Under the pieces are notes generated by a model that searched no databases, was not told the DNA's origin, and worked only from the letters and a program-made list of their open reading frames with translations. A program made the translations under genes and the position numbers. A DNA stretch of 64,000 nucleotides from an uncultured Oscillospiraceae bacterium (GTDB lineage: Bacteria; Bacillota; Clostridia; Oscillospirales; Acutalibacteraceae), in the NCBI GenBank assembly GCA_900545625.1, contig UQZS01000002.1:25644-89643 (forward strand), read 5' to 3'. Shown piece by piece: positions 16,820-25,704 of this stretch. Every line of letters begins with the position of its first letter. Within the stretch, counting starts at the first letter, position 1.

Positions 16820-17713
16820 ATGGTTGTATATGTTGATGTTTTGCTGGTTATGAATATCATCATAGATTATTTTTTGCTGCTGCTGGCTCGTGCGCTGCTG
16901 CGCAAAACGGTGCGCCGACGGCGCATTTTGCTCGGCGCACTGCTCGGCGGCGCATATGCGCTGGTGATTTTTCTGCCGCCTTTGCCCGTCTGGCTGCTTA
17001 TTCCGATGCATATCGCCGCCTGTGTCTTGATTGTACTTGCGGCATTTCCTATACACGGGCTGCGCGATCTCCTGAAAAGCGTCAGCGCGTATTTTGCCGT
17101 CAGTTTTATATTCGCGGGACTGATGCTCGGCATTTATCTCCTGTTTCGCCCGCAGTATATGGCAATCCAGAACGGCGCCGTGTATTTTGATCTGAACATA
17201 CGCCTGCTTTTGCTGTTCACACTTTTATGCTATGGCTTTTTAACGCTTTTGACCAAGCTTCTGCGCCGCCGTACCCCGGATGACAGGCTTTTTGACATTA
17301 CGCTTACGAACCACGGGAAAAGTATTTGTGAAAAAGCTTTGCTCGACACAGGGCACGGGCTTTCGGACGGTTTTTCCGACAGACCCGTCCTCATCGCGGA
17401 GCCGCGCGTGGTGCAAAGCCTTGCACCGCCGAACTTGCGTAGCTTTTTAGAGGGCGGCGCGCCGCCCGACGGTATTCCCGAAACCGATATTCGCCTGATT
17501 CCCTATGCAAGCATCGGCGGGAAAGGCATGCTGCGTGCGATTTCCGTCTCCTGTGTCTCGGTGCCGAAGCTTGGCTTTTCATTGGAGAATGTTCTGTTGG
17601 CACAAAGCACCGAACCCTTTGCAAGCGGGGAGTACAATGTGCTGCTTTGCAGTGATTTTTTTGAAAGAGGAGGAGAACGGTATGTTCCAAAAGATAAAAG
17701 CGTGGTTTCTTAA
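16820..17713 (+). CDS. spoIIGA: SpoIIGA, sporulation SigE-processing membrane protease
   Basis: 297 residues from the ATG at 16820, giving the typical start [20 protein letters not shown]. Five or so membrane spans occupy residues 1-150. The C-terminal domain carries an aspartic protease motif, [19 protein letters not shown], with Asp near 175, and later [12 protein letters not shown]. SpoIIGA sits in the septal membrane, is triggered from the forespore (SpoIIR) and removes the pro-sequence of SigE. It overlaps sigE by 32 nt, the standard gene order. The ribosome binding site (GGGGGCG) is moderate. Confidence 0.92.
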   Translation: MVVYVDVLLVMNIIIDYFLLLLARALLRKTVRRRRILLGALLGGAYALVIFLPPLPVWLLIPMHIAACVLIVLAAFPIHGLRDLLKSVSAYFAVSFIFAGLMLGIYLLFRPQYMAIQNGAVYFDLNIRLLLLFTLLCYGFLTLLTKLLRRRTPDDRLFDITLTNHGKSICEKALLDTGHGLSDGFSDRPVLIAEPRVVQSLAPPNLRSFLEGGAPPDGIPETDIRLIPYASIGGKGMLRAISVSCVSVPKLGFSLENVLLAQSTEPFASGEYNVLLCSDFFERGGERYVPKDKSVVS

Positions 17714-18386
17714 AGTAAGAATCCGGCTGACGCGTGCAGACGTTCACTACATAAACGGCCCGGAGACACTGCCGGAGCCGTTGTCCAAGGCGCAGGAAGA
17801 AGCGCTTCTGAAACGGCTAGCGGCAGGGGAGACGGAAGTGCGGGAAGATCTGATCGTACATAATCTGCGGCTTGTCGTCTATATCGCCAAAAAATTTGAG
17901 AACTCAGGTGTAAATGTAGAAGATCTGATCTCGATCGGGACGATCGGGCTGATCAAAGCAGTCAATACCTTTCGCCCGGAAAAAAATATAAAGCTTGCGA
18001 CTTACGCTTCACGTTGTATAGAAAATGAGATCCTGATGTTCCTGCGCAAAACAGGCGCGCACCGCACGGACGTATCCATCGACGAGCCGCTCAATGTGGA
18101 TTGGGACGGCAACGAACTCTTGCTTTCCGATGTGCTCGGCAGCGACGCAGACGCGGTACACGAGAACATTGAGCAGGACGACGAAAGACAGGTTTTGCTT
18201 TGCGCGGTCGAAAGCCTGCCCGCGCGTGAGCAGATGATCATGCGTATGCGCTTTGGCCTCGGCGGACAGGCGGAGCACACGCAAAAAGAGGTCGCCTCGC
18301 TGCTCGGTATCTCCCAAAGCTACATTTCAAGGCTCGAAAAACGAATCATCGAGCGGCTTCGTAAGGAAATGGAAAAAGCCGTGTGA
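17682..18386 (+). CDS. sigE: RNA polymerase sporulation sigma factor SigE
   Basis: 234 residues starting at the ATG at 17682, with GAGGAGGAG close upstream. The first 30 residues ([18 protein letters not shown] then HYINGPE) are the pro-sequence cleaved by SpoIIGA. Region 2 reads [20 protein letters not shown] and then [17 protein letters not shown]; region 4 ends with [18 protein letters not shown], both nearly identical to known SigE. It directs early mother-cell transcription. In Bacillus and many clostridia sigG follows directly; here it is replaced by an acyltransferase gene. Confidence 0.96.
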   Translation: MFQKIKAWFLKVRIRLTRADVHYINGPETLPEPLSKAQEEALLKRLAAGETEVREDLIVHNLRLVVYIAKKFENSGVNVEDLISIGTIGLIKAVNTFRPEKNIKLATYASRCIENEILMFLRKTGAHRTDVSIDEPLNVDWDGNELLLSDVLGSDADAVHENIEQDDERQVLLCAVESLPAREQMIMRMRFGLGGQAEHTQKEVASLLGISQSYISRLEKRIIERLRKEMEKAV

Positions 18387-18443
18387 TTATTTGAACGCAT
18401 GTCGATTTTTTAACGAAAAAGTCTATGCAGGCTTTCAAAAATA

Positions 18444-18452
18444 TGATACAAT
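18444..18452 (+). promoter_or_regulatory. Extended -10 element before the MBOAT gene
   Basis: TGATACAAT, about 37 nt before the TTG start, within a 19-nt stretch identical to the one upstream of the penicillin-binding protein gene. No strong -35 is apparent. Confidence 0.4.
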
Positions 18453-18488
18453 AACTATAAATCATTCCATGTTTTTGGGGGCTGTCCC

Positions 18489-19895
18489 TTGGTCTTTTCA
18501 AGCCTTGTTTTTTTATATATTTTTCTGCCGCTGTGTTTGGCAGCTTATTTTATCCCAAGAAAAATTCAGATCCGCAACATCGTATTGCTGGTTTTTTCTT
18601 TGCTCTTTTACGGCTGGGGGGAACCCGTCTATATCCTTTTGATGATCGTCACCACGGCGGTGGATTTTTTTGCCGGATTGTTTGTGGAAAAATATCGCGG
18701 TACGAAAAAAGCAAAATTGTTTTTGACCCTTGCTGTCGTACTGACGCTATCGTCACTCGGTCTGTTTAAATATTATGATTTCTTCACTACAGCGGCAAAT
18801 GATTTGTTCTCCGTAAATATACCGCTTTTAGGTGTTGCGTTGCCGATCGGCATCTCGTTTTACACGTTCCAGGCGCTCACCTATGTTGTGGATGTGTACC
18901 GCGGCCGTGTGCCGGTGCAGTCAAGCTTTTATAAACTGCTTTTATATATCTCCATGTTTCCGCAGCTTATCGCAGGGCCGATCGTGCGCTACAGTGACGT
19001 CTGTGAGCAATTAGAAGAGCGCACTTGCACATTGCAAAAGGCTTCAGAGGGGATCGTACGTTTTTGCATCGGGCTGTTAAAGAAGACGGTGCTTGCGAAT
19101 TTCGTGGGCGAGCTTTGCGAACAGCTTATCGGCGGCGATCTGTCTTCGCTTACCATGCTGGGCGCATGGGTCGGCATTTTGGCTTATGCGTTTCAGATCT
19201 ATTTTGATTTTGCGGGGTATTCCGACATGGCGATCGGGCTGGGTAAAATCTTCGGATTTGATTTCCCCGAAAATTTCCGATACCCGTACGCCGCGCGCAG
19301 TATCAATGATTTCTGGCGGCGCTGGCACATCACATTAAGCACGTTTTTCCGCGACTATGTCTATATTCCCATGGGCGGCAACCGTAAGCGTTGGGCAGTG
19401 AATATGCTGATTGTCTGGCTCTTGACCGGCCTTTGGCACGGTGCATCGTGGAATTTTGTGCTTTGGGGTCTGTATTACTTTGTGTTTTTGATGGTAGAAA
19501 AGCTGTGGCTCGGCAAAAAACTCGAAAAATTGCCCGCCGCGATCGGACATGTATATTCTCTGCTTGTCGTGCTTGTAGGCTGGGTATTCTTTTACTTTGA
19601 ATCCCTGTCCGAGATCCAGGCTTTTTTCCTTGCCGCGTTCGGGGGGAACGGATTTTCCACCGTTACGCAGCGCACGGTCATCGTCAACTATATTGCGATT
19701 TTGCCTGTCTGTGCGATTTGCTCCATGCCGGTTCTGCCGTCTTTGCGCAAATTCTTTTTGCGTCTTCGCAGCGAGAAAATGCAGCGAATGCTTTTAAGCG
19801 TCGGACAAACTGTTTTTGCAGTCGGAGCGCTTCTGGTATCGACAGCGGCGCTTGTAGGTTCAAGCTATAATCCTTTTCTGTATTTCCGCTTTTAA
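18489..19895 (+). CDS. MBOAT family O-acyltransferase (AlgI/DltB-like)
   Basis: 468 residues from TTG at 18489, with GGGGG 7 nt upstream. The start, LVFLYIFLPLCLAAYFIPRK, and about eleven membrane spans are typical of AlgI-type MBOAT proteins. Family landmarks: LFKYYDFF, FYTFQALTYVVDVYRG, PQLIAGPIVRY, INDFWRRWHITLSTFFRDY and LTGLWHGASWNF, where the catalytic His lies near residue 315. Such proteins carry an acyl group across the membrane to acetylate a cell-surface polysaccharide, with a periplasmic partner encoded next door. That partner is truncated here. The position behind sigE could suggest a spore-coat polysaccharide, but this is inference. Confidence 0.9.
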   Translation: MVFSSLVFLYIFLPLCLAAYFIPRKIQIRNIVLLVFSLLFYGWGEPVYILLMIVTTAVDFFAGLFVEKYRGTKKAKLFLTLAVVLTLSSLGLFKYYDFFTTAANDLFSVNIPLLGVALPIGISFYTFQALTYVVDVYRGRVPVQSSFYKLLLYISMFPQLIAGPIVRYSDVCEQLEERTCTLQKASEGIVRFCIGLLKKTVLANFVGELCEQLIGGDLSSLTMLGAWVGILAYAFQIYFDFAGYSDMAIGLGKIFGFDFPENFRYPYAARSINDFWRRWHITLSTFFRDYVYIPMGGNRKRWAVNMLIVWLLTGLWHGASWNFVLWGLYYFVFLMVEKLWLGKKLEKLPAAIGHVYSLLVVLVGWVFFYFESLSEIQAFFLAAFGGNGFSTVTQRTVIVNYIAILPVCAICSMPVLPSLRKFFLRLRSEKMQRMLLSVGQTVFAVGALLVSTAALVGSSYNPFLYFRF

Positions 19896-19912
19896 GGAGT
19901 ATTCAAGATAGA

Positions 19913-20344
19913 ATGGTTGAATTTGCCAATAAACTAAAAAAATCGGAAACTCTTGTTCCCGGCACTTCTGAGACTTCGGGAGAAAAGGCGTTCCCGAAAA
20001 TTCTAAAGCCTTTTGCCGCATTGATGTGTATATTGTTTTTCGGCGCGCTGTTTACTTTGTTTTTCATCAGCATCTTTGATACGGATAAAACAGTATCCGA
20101 AACCGAGAATCGCAATCTTGCGACAATGCCGGAGATTACCGCGCAGACTTTGTTTGACGGCAGTTTTATGACGGATTTTGAAGCCTATTATACCGATACC
20201 TTTCCGTTTCGCGACGAGTTGATGCAGCTGCACAACACGATGTCAGACTTCTTTAGTGGTACGCGTACCTCGGAGGATATTGTCCTCGTCGAGCGCGGCG
20301 ATGAGGAGGATTTCGCGGGGCAGGATATAACATACGACGAATAA
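19913..20344 (+). CDS. Truncated DHHW/AlgJ-type partner protein (N-terminal part only)
   Basis: 143 residues. A cytoplasmic stretch and one membrane span (about 32-55) precede NRNLATMPEITAQTLFDG and FEAYYTDTFPFRDELMQLH, the usual N-terminal motif of DHHW proteins encoded beside AlgI-type acyltransferases. Those proteins run to about 380 residues and hold their SGNH-like catalytic motifs further on; here the frame ends with an acidic tail and TAA, and only 39 nt separate it from the next gene. The missing part is therefore deleted, not merely out of frame. AAGGAG is 13 nt from the ATG, rather far. It may be a decaying gene or a minimal membrane subunit. Confidence 0.6.
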   Translation: MVEFANKLKKSETLVPGTSETSGEKAFPKILKPFAALMCILFFGALFTLFFISIFDTDKTVSETENRNLATMPEITAQTLFDGSFMTDFEAYYTDTFPFRDELMQLHNTMSDFFSGTRTSEDIVLVERGDEEDFAGQDITYDE

Positions 20345-20383
20345 TGGGCGCTTCGCTCAAAAAATGATATGGGGTGAAACGGT

Positions 20384-21814
20384 ATGAAGTATGACGTTGC
20401 CGTTGTCGGCGCAGGCGTTGTCGGCGCGCTGATCGCGCGCGAGCTTTCGCGCACGAATTTGCGTGTTGCGCTGTTGGAAAAGTGCAACGACGTCGCCATG
20501 GGCACGACCAAGGCGAACAGCGCCATTGTCCACGGCGGGTTTGACGCGGCAAATGGTACGCTGAAAGCAAAGCTTAACGTGCGCGGCACCGAATTGATGC
20601 CGCAGCTCTGCGAGACACTGCATGTGCCTTACCGCAACAACGGCTCTTTGGTACTTGCATTTTCCGATGAGGAAATGCAGCATGTGCAAACGCTTTTCGA
20701 GCGGGGACAGAAAAACGGCGTGCCCAGATTGTCCGTTTTGGATAAAGCCGCTGTGCTTGCCCTCGAACCTCACGTAAGCGGGGAAGTCGTCGGCGCGCTG
20801 CTTTCGGAAACAGCCGGTATCGTATGCCCGTACGAGCTGACGATTGCCGCGGCGGAAAATGCCGTGGAGAACGGTGTGGATTTTATCCGCAACTGCGCTG
20901 TGACCGCCATAGACAAAGCACCGGACGGATTTACCATGCAAACGACCTGCGGAGCAATCGAGGCGGCATATATCGTCAATGCTGCCGGTATCCATTCGGA
21001 TGATATTGCGCGCATGATCGGGGACGACAGCATTTCGCTTGTCGCGCGCAAGGGCGAGTATTATCTGCTGGATAAGGCCTACGGCTACATTGCCGACCAT
21101 ACGATCTTCCAGTGCCCCAACAAAATGGGCAAAGGCGTACTTGTCACGCCCACGGTGGACGGCAACCTGCTGATCGGACCATCCGCATTGGATGTGGACG
21201 ATAAGGAAGATGTGGATACCACCGCCGAGGGTCTACAGTTTGTGTTAGAAAAGGCAAAGCGCTCGGTTCCGGAACTGAATCTGCGCGGAGCGATCACCTC
21301 GTTTGCCGGGCTTCGCGCGCATCCGACCACCGATGACTTTATCATCGGGTTTTCCGACAAGAGCGACCGGTTTGTCAACGTCGCCGGGATCGAATCCCCG
21401 GGCCTTTCTGCCGCACCGGCCATTGCGGAAATGGTGTATGAGATGCTCCTTGAAAAAACAAAGTTTGCAGAGCGCGCGGATTTTAAACCTGATCGTAAAG
21501 CGCCCGTTCGTTTTCGCAATATGACCAAAGCAGAACGCGAGGCGCTGATCGCCAAGAATAAAGCATACGGCAGGGTGATCTGCCGCTGCGAGACGATCAC
21601 AGAGGGCGAGATCCTCGATGCGATCCATGCGCCCGCCGGCGCACGGGATGTAGACGGCGTTAAGCGGCGCACCCGCGCGGGGATGGGGAGATGCCAAGGC
21701 GGCTTCTGCGGTTCAAAAGTTGTGGAGATCCTTTCGCGCGAGCTGGGCGTGCCGATGAACGAGATCACAAAGTTCGGCGGGAACTCCAAGATCTTGTTTG
21801 AAAAGACGAAGTGA
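20384..21814 (+). CDS. FAD-dependent oxidoreductase, GlpA-like, with BFD-type [2Fe-2S] domain
   Basis: 476 residues. It begins with the dinucleotide-binding VAVVGAGVVGALIARELSR and continues as a DAO-type fold, with NSAIVHGGFDA near residue 45. The C-terminal 75 residues are a BFD-like [2Fe-2S] domain: CRCETITEGEI, then GRCQGGFCG, supplying four Cys. This matches the anaerobic glycerol-3-phosphate dehydrogenase-like subunit found in clostridia. It should oxidise glycerol 3-phosphate or a similar alcohol. The next two genes encode the usual partners, a flavoprotein and a DUF1667 protein, 10 nt and 3 nt apart. The substrate is inferred from operon structure. Confidence 0.82.
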   Translation: MKYDVAVVGAGVVGALIARELSRTNLRVALLEKCNDVAMGTTKANSAIVHGGFDAANGTLKAKLNVRGTELMPQLCETLHVPYRNNGSLVLAFSDEEMQHVQTLFERGQKNGVPRLSVLDKAAVLALEPHVSGEVVGALLSETAGIVCPYELTIAAAENAVENGVDFIRNCAVTAIDKAPDGFTMQTTCGAIEAAYIVNAAGIHSDDIARMIGDDSISLVARKGEYYLLDKAYGYIADHTIFQCPNKMGKGVLVTPTVDGNLLIGPSALDVDDKEDVDTTAEGLQFVLEKAKRSVPELNLRGAITSFAGLRAHPTTDDFIIGFSDKSDRFVNVAGIESPGLSAAPAIAEMVYEMLLEKTKFAERADFKPDRKAPVRFRNMTKAEREALIAKNKAYGRVICRCETITEGEILDAIHAPAGARDVDGVKRRTRAGMGRCQGGFCGSKVVEILSRELGVPMNEITKFGGNSKILFEKTK

Positions 21815-21824
21815 GGTGGATACC

Positions 21825-23081
21825 ATGCTGCAATATGATCTGGTCGTAGTGGGCGGCGGCCCTGCCGGTATGGCAGCCGCTTTGCAGGCACACGAGGACG
21901 GCGTTGAGAAGATTTTGGTGCTGGAGCGTGCAGACACGCTCGGCGGAATTTTGGAGCAGTGCATCCATACAGGCTTTGGTCTCCATTATTTCGGCGAGGA
22001 GCTTTCCGGTCCCGAGTATGCCGCGCGCTTTTCCGATGCGCTTTATAAAACAAATATCGATGTGAAAGTCGATACTATGGTGCTGGATATTTCCGCCGAT
22101 AATGTTGTCACGGCTGTCAACAACTTTGACGGGCTTTTGACCGTGAAAGCTACGGCGGTCGTACTTGCTATGGGCTGCCGCGAGCGTCCGCGCGGGGCGC
22201 TTTCCATTGCAGGCAGCCGCGCTTCCGGTATTATGACGGCGGGAACGGCGCAGAAATACGTCAATATAGACGGCTATATGCCGGGCAAAACAGTTGTGAT
22301 CCTGGGCTCCGGGGACATCGGGCTGATCATGGCGCGCCGCATGACCCTTGAGGGTGCGAAGGTCAAGGCGGTTTGTGAATTGATGCCGTATTCCGGGGGG
22401 CTTACACGCAACATTGTGCAGTGCTTAGAGGACTTTGGTATCCCGCTGCGCCTTTCCTGCACGGTGATCCAAACCCACGGCAAGGAGCGGCTGGAGGGTG
22501 TGACCGTTGCGAATGTGGACGAACATTTGCAGCCGATCCCCGGTACGGAGGAGTACATACCCTGCGACACGCTGATGCTTTCCGTCGGGCTGATCCCCGA
22601 AAACGAGCTTTCCAAAAGCGCAGGTGTAGCGCTTGATCCCGTGACGAACGGCCCTGTAGTGGATGAATACCGCGAGACTTCTAAAAAAGGTGTATTTGCC
22701 TGCGGAAATGTACTGCAAGTGCACGACCTTGTGGACTATGTGACAGAGGAAAGCAAGCTTGCGGGCGCGGGCGCGGCAAAATTTATCCGCGGTGAAAAAC
22801 CCGCGGGCGGCGCGGTAACGACCGTCGGGGAGAACGGCGTGCGCTATGTCGTGCCGCAGCGCATCAACCGCGCTACGGACAAGGATGTCAAGCTGTATTT
22901 CCGCGTCGGACGCGTCTTGGAAAATGTCACACTGACCGTCACCTGCGGGGAGGAGACTTTGATTTCCCGCAAAAAGCGCAAAATGATGCCGGGTGAAATG
23001 GAATATGTGACGCTGAAAGCATCTGTTTTGGAAAAACTGCCCGAGAACGCAAAGCTGGTTGTCAGCACAAAGGAGGCGTGA
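21825..23081 (+). CDS. FAD-dependent pyridine nucleotide-disulfide oxidoreductase family subunit (GlpB-like)
   Basis: 418 residues from the ATG at 21825 (GAGGTGG upstream). It starts DLVVVGGGPAGMAAALQAHE, an FAD-binding motif, has a second dinucleotide fold at KTVVILGSGDIGLIMARR near residue 155, and GVFACGNVLQVHDLVDYV near 290. EQCIHTGFG near residue 47 holds a cysteine in the region of a redox-active site, although the full C-x4-C pair is not seen. It is the middle gene of a GlpABC-like set and probably links the GlpA-like subunit to NAD or another carrier. Confidence 0.8.
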   Translation: MLQYDLVVVGGGPAGMAAALQAHEDGVEKILVLERADTLGGILEQCIHTGFGLHYFGEELSGPEYAARFSDALYKTNIDVKVDTMVLDISADNVVTAVNNFDGLLTVKATAVVLAMGCRERPRGALSIAGSRASGIMTAGTAQKYVNIDGYMPGKTVVILGSGDIGLIMARRMTLEGAKVKAVCELMPYSGGLTRNIVQCLEDFGIPLRLSCTVIQTHGKERLEGVTVANVDEHLQPIPGTEEYIPCDTLMLSVGLIPENELSKSAGVALDPVTNGPVVDEYRETSKKGVFACGNVLQVHDLVDYVTEESKLAGAGAAKFIRGEKPAGGAVTTVGENGVRYVVPQRINRATDKDVKLYFRVGRVLENVTLTVTCGEETLISRKKRKMMPGEMEYVTLKASVLEKLPENAKLVVSTKEA

Positions 23082-23084
23082 TCC

Positions 23085-23444
23085 ATGAAAACCAAAGAGT
23101 TGATTTGTGTGTCCTGTCCTATCGGCTGCGCGGTCACGGTTACGCTGGACGATAACAATGAGGTAGTTTCAGTGACGGGCAACACTTGTAAGCGCGGCGA
23201 CAGTTACGCGCGGCAGGAATGTACGCATCCCGAGCGGATGCTGACCTCGACTGTGAAGGTAACCGGCAGCCGGCTGCCCGTCGTGCCGGTAAAATCCGCA
23301 AAGCCCGTGCCGAAGGAGCTGCTGCTCGACTGTATGCAGGAGATCAATCGGGTGATTGTACAAGCTCCTGTGCACATCGGCGATGTCGTACTTTCGAATA
23401 TTTTGAATACGGGCGTGGACATCGTAGCCACCAACAACGCATAA
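23085..23444 (+). CDS. DUF1667 domain protein of the GlpABC-like operon
   Basis: 119 residues, 3 nt after the flavoprotein. It opens MKTKELICVSCPIGCAVTV, then GNTCKRGDSYARQECTHPER; the clustered cysteines (C-x2-C-x3-C and a later C) suggest an iron-sulfur or metal site. DUF1667 proteins almost always follow this pair of oxidoreductase genes, so it is probably the third, electron-transfer subunit. A long hairpin follows. Confidence 0.85.
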   Translation: MKTKELICVSCPIGCAVTVTLDDNNEVVSVTGNTCKRGDSYARQECTHPERMLTSTVKVTGSRLPVVPVKSAKPVPKELLLDCMQEINRVIVQAPVHIGDVVLSNILNTGVDIVATNNA

Positions 23445-23463
23445 AATAATCTTATATTTACGA

Positions 23464-23498
23464 AACAGCGCCGAACCGGAAAGCGGTTCGGCGCTGTT
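23464..23498. terminator. Strong hairpin between convergent genes
   Basis: A perfect 15-bp GC-rich stem (23464-23478 with 23484-23498) encloses a 5-nt loop. The T tract is weak on both sides; it separates the oxidoreductase operon from the convergent lipase gene. Confidence 0.7.
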
Positions 23499-23519
23499 GA
23501 ACTATTTACAAAGAATTCC

Positions 23520-25526
23520 TTATCTGCGCTTTCTGCTGCGTGCAGCGGGCGTGACTACGGCGACGGCCCCCGCAACAGGAATTACCCATAAGAGCATGGC
23601 AAATCGTTCTACCCCGCCCGTTCCGGGAATATCTTCCGCGGAGTCAGCTGGTGTGTTGCCGGAACTTGTACTCGGTTCGGTCACAGGTTCCGTTGTCTCC
23701 GGTTCGTCGGTTGCATCCCTGTCTTGGGCTTGAATCGATATATCCGGCGTTTGCGGCGTGTCTGCAATCAAATATGCAAATTGGCGGGCTTCTCCGTCTG
23801 TAAGCGGTGTAAAAACAAAATCTTCCGTTTTCAGCAAAAGCTGCGGATTGAACAGTGTATAGGTCACACGCAGCGTAAATGGCTTTTCACAGGCGGCAAG
23901 GTCGTGTGCCGAAATGGTCACACCGCCGCTTTCGCCTGCCGCGATGCGTTGTGTAAGGCGTGTTTGCACATCGAACGGTGCACCGATGACCTCCACCTTT
24001 CGCACGGCGATCTCATATTGCTCGGAGAGATTATAAAAGAGCAGATTGCCGTCAGCGCCGCTGTGATACCCGGGCGAGGTCGCGTCAAAACGCACAAAGA
24101 GACTGTCTACCGGGTTGTGCGTCGTATTGAATTGCGGAAAATCCGGATCGGAAAACACGTTTTTCAGCGTATCGGTGAAATAAAAAGCCTGTACTAAAGA
24201 AACAGTATACGGGTCAAACACATACATACCGTGGAATTGTCCCTTGACAAACCAGGTATTGTCGGGCAGATATGCCGAGGATGCGTCAATGTTGCGCTCC
24301 GGGGAAATATGCAGATGCCCGCTGTTTGTGCAAGCGTCGCCCGATTGCGTGTAAGAATCGGAGAACGTCTCGTCGAACGGCGTGCAGGAAGCACCTGAGG
24401 AAAGCGCCGTATCAATGATGTAGTCCGAATTGATGTTGTTGCCCGTAACGTTTTCATAACCGTATTTTGTTACGATTGCGATTTCAGTTCCGGCATTTTG
24501 TGCGCGCACAAGCCCCGCGCGCATATTTTGCAGGATCCCGTAATGAAACGCATCCGATTGCTTGATCAGTTCGGCATTGATCGTTGTGTCAAGCCGTTTT
24601 GCTTTGGCTTCTTCATAAACGTCAAGCGGGCAGAAATCCCAAATACTCGGAATATTTTGAAGGATATCTACGACATAGCGTTCGAACAAATCCGCAACAA
24701 CAGCATTTAAGTTCTCAAAGCCGATGTAGCGCAGTAAGCCTTCAAATTCGCTTTCCGTACCGAGTCCGAGCTCCACAAATTGCAGAATGGTCGCGTAATC
24801 AATATCCAACGGATTGCCCAAAAGCAGGTCGCCGACTAAGCTTGTGCCGCCGATGGCAGGGGAGTCGAGCATCGCCTTGCGCACATCGCCTTTCCAGCCG
24901 TACTGATACAAATAGGATGCGCCGCACTGCCCGCCGTGGCTCAAACCGAACAGATCCACCTGCTGCGCGCCTGTCAGGGCTTTTACCTGCCCGATAAAGT
25001 CGTCGATCGCAGCGGCGTATTCTATCTGCCCTTTGCGCCAATCAAAGTTAAAAATAAATACATTCTCACTGCCGATGCGTTCCTCAAACATGGCAACAAG
25101 CTCTTTTTCGGCAATCAATCCTTCCTCGCCGTTCGCACGCAAGGTAGAAACGCGCGCCTGCTGCGCGGTTTGGATGTGTGGGACAAGATCATATTTCGAA
25201 GTCCCGTCGGGGTTGCAAAGTACGGGTTCCAGCGTCTCCTGCACAATACCGCCGAGAATATCCACCAAAGCAGTCGTGTCCCCCGTAAAGGTTTCGCCCG
25301 CTGTCCCCAAAATGTCGGGGAGCGCGTCCAGTATCCGCTGACCGACGGCGTCAAAATCCAGCCCCCAAACCTGTTCGCCGGTGGCTGCATCATCCAGCCG
25401 CGGACCGCTATATCCCTGTAATACGATCAGCGGCGTTGCCATATTTTCGGCTGCCGCTGTGACCGGCGGTATAGCCAGCAGAAAAAGAGATAGAACACAA
25501 GCCAATACCCGTTTAAACTTTTTCAT
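23520..25526 (-). CDS. Secreted LCAT-like lipase/acyltransferase with C-terminal wall-sorting-like signal
   Basis: 668 residues. Of two in-frame ATGs, the inner one at 25526 has AGAGG 7 nt upstream and is preferred. Residues 1-27 are a signal peptide. An alpha/beta-hydrolase core follows: FIFNFDWRKGQIEY, as in LCAT-type enzymes, and the nucleophile elbow FGLSHGG with Ser near 196. A beta-rich region follows to 590, then a Glu/Pro/Thr-rich spacer, and the end IPGTGG, a hydrophobic stretch and RSRKRR. This last arrangement resembles a sortase signal with IPxTG in place of LPxTG. The protein likely acts on lipids or esters at the cell surface. Monocistronic. Confidence 0.72.
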   Translation of the reverse strand: MKKFKRVLACVLSLFLLAIPPVTAAAENMATPLIVLQGYSGPRLDDAATGEQVWGLDFDAVGQRILDALPDILGTAGETFTGDTTALVDILGGIVQETLEPVLCNPDGTSKYDLVPHIQTAQQARVSTLRANGEEGLIAEKELVAMFEERIGSENVFIFNFDWRKGQIEYAAAIDDFIGQVKALTGAQQVDLFGLSHGGQCGASYLYQYGWKGDVRKAMLDSPAIGGTSLVGDLLLGNPLDIDYATILQFVELGLGTESEFEGLLRYIGFENLNAVVADLFERYVVDILQNIPSIWDFCPLDVYEEAKAKRLDTTINAELIKQSDAFHYGILQNMRAGLVRAQNAGTEIAIVTKYGYENVTGNNINSDYIIDTALSSGASCTPFDETFSDSYTQSGDACTNSGHLHISPERNIDASSAYLPDNTWFVKGQFHGMYVFDPYTVSLVQAFYFTDTLKNVFSDPDFPQFNTTHNPVDSLFVRFDATSPGYHSGADGNLLFYNLSEQYEIAVRKVEVIGAPFDVQTRLTQRIAAGESGGVTISAHDLAACEKPFTLRVTYTLFNPQLLLKTEDFVFTPLTDGEARQFAYLIADTPQTPDISIQAQDRDATDEPETTEPVTEPSTSSGNTPADSAEDIPGTGGVERFAMLLWVIPVAGAVAVVTPAARSRKRR

Positions 25527-25593
25527 TTCCATACCTCTTTTTGTAAAAATACATAAATTTTATTTCTTTTCGCTGGAAATACAATTCAATACT

Positions 25594-25621
25594 ACTATAC
25601 ATTATGTAAAAAGTCAATCAA
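25594..25621 (-). promoter_or_regulatory. Promoter of the lipase gene
   Basis: On the minus strand TTGATT (25616-25621) and TATAGT (25594-25599) are 16 bp apart; an alternative TTGACT/TAGTAT pair with 17 bp overlaps it. Confidence 0.55.
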
Positions 25622-25644
25622 CAGACCGACTGCAAGTGTAGAGT

Positions 25645-25673
25645 TTGAATTTTTGTATGAACTGTGTTATACT
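25645..25673 (+). promoter_or_regulatory. Promoter of the fucosidase gene
   Basis: TTGAAT (25645-25650) and TATACT (25668-25673) with a 17-bp spacer, about 30 nt before the GTG start. Confidence 0.7.
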
Positions 25674-25704
25674 ATCTGCAATTTACTAAAAAGGAGAATA
25701 TGGT

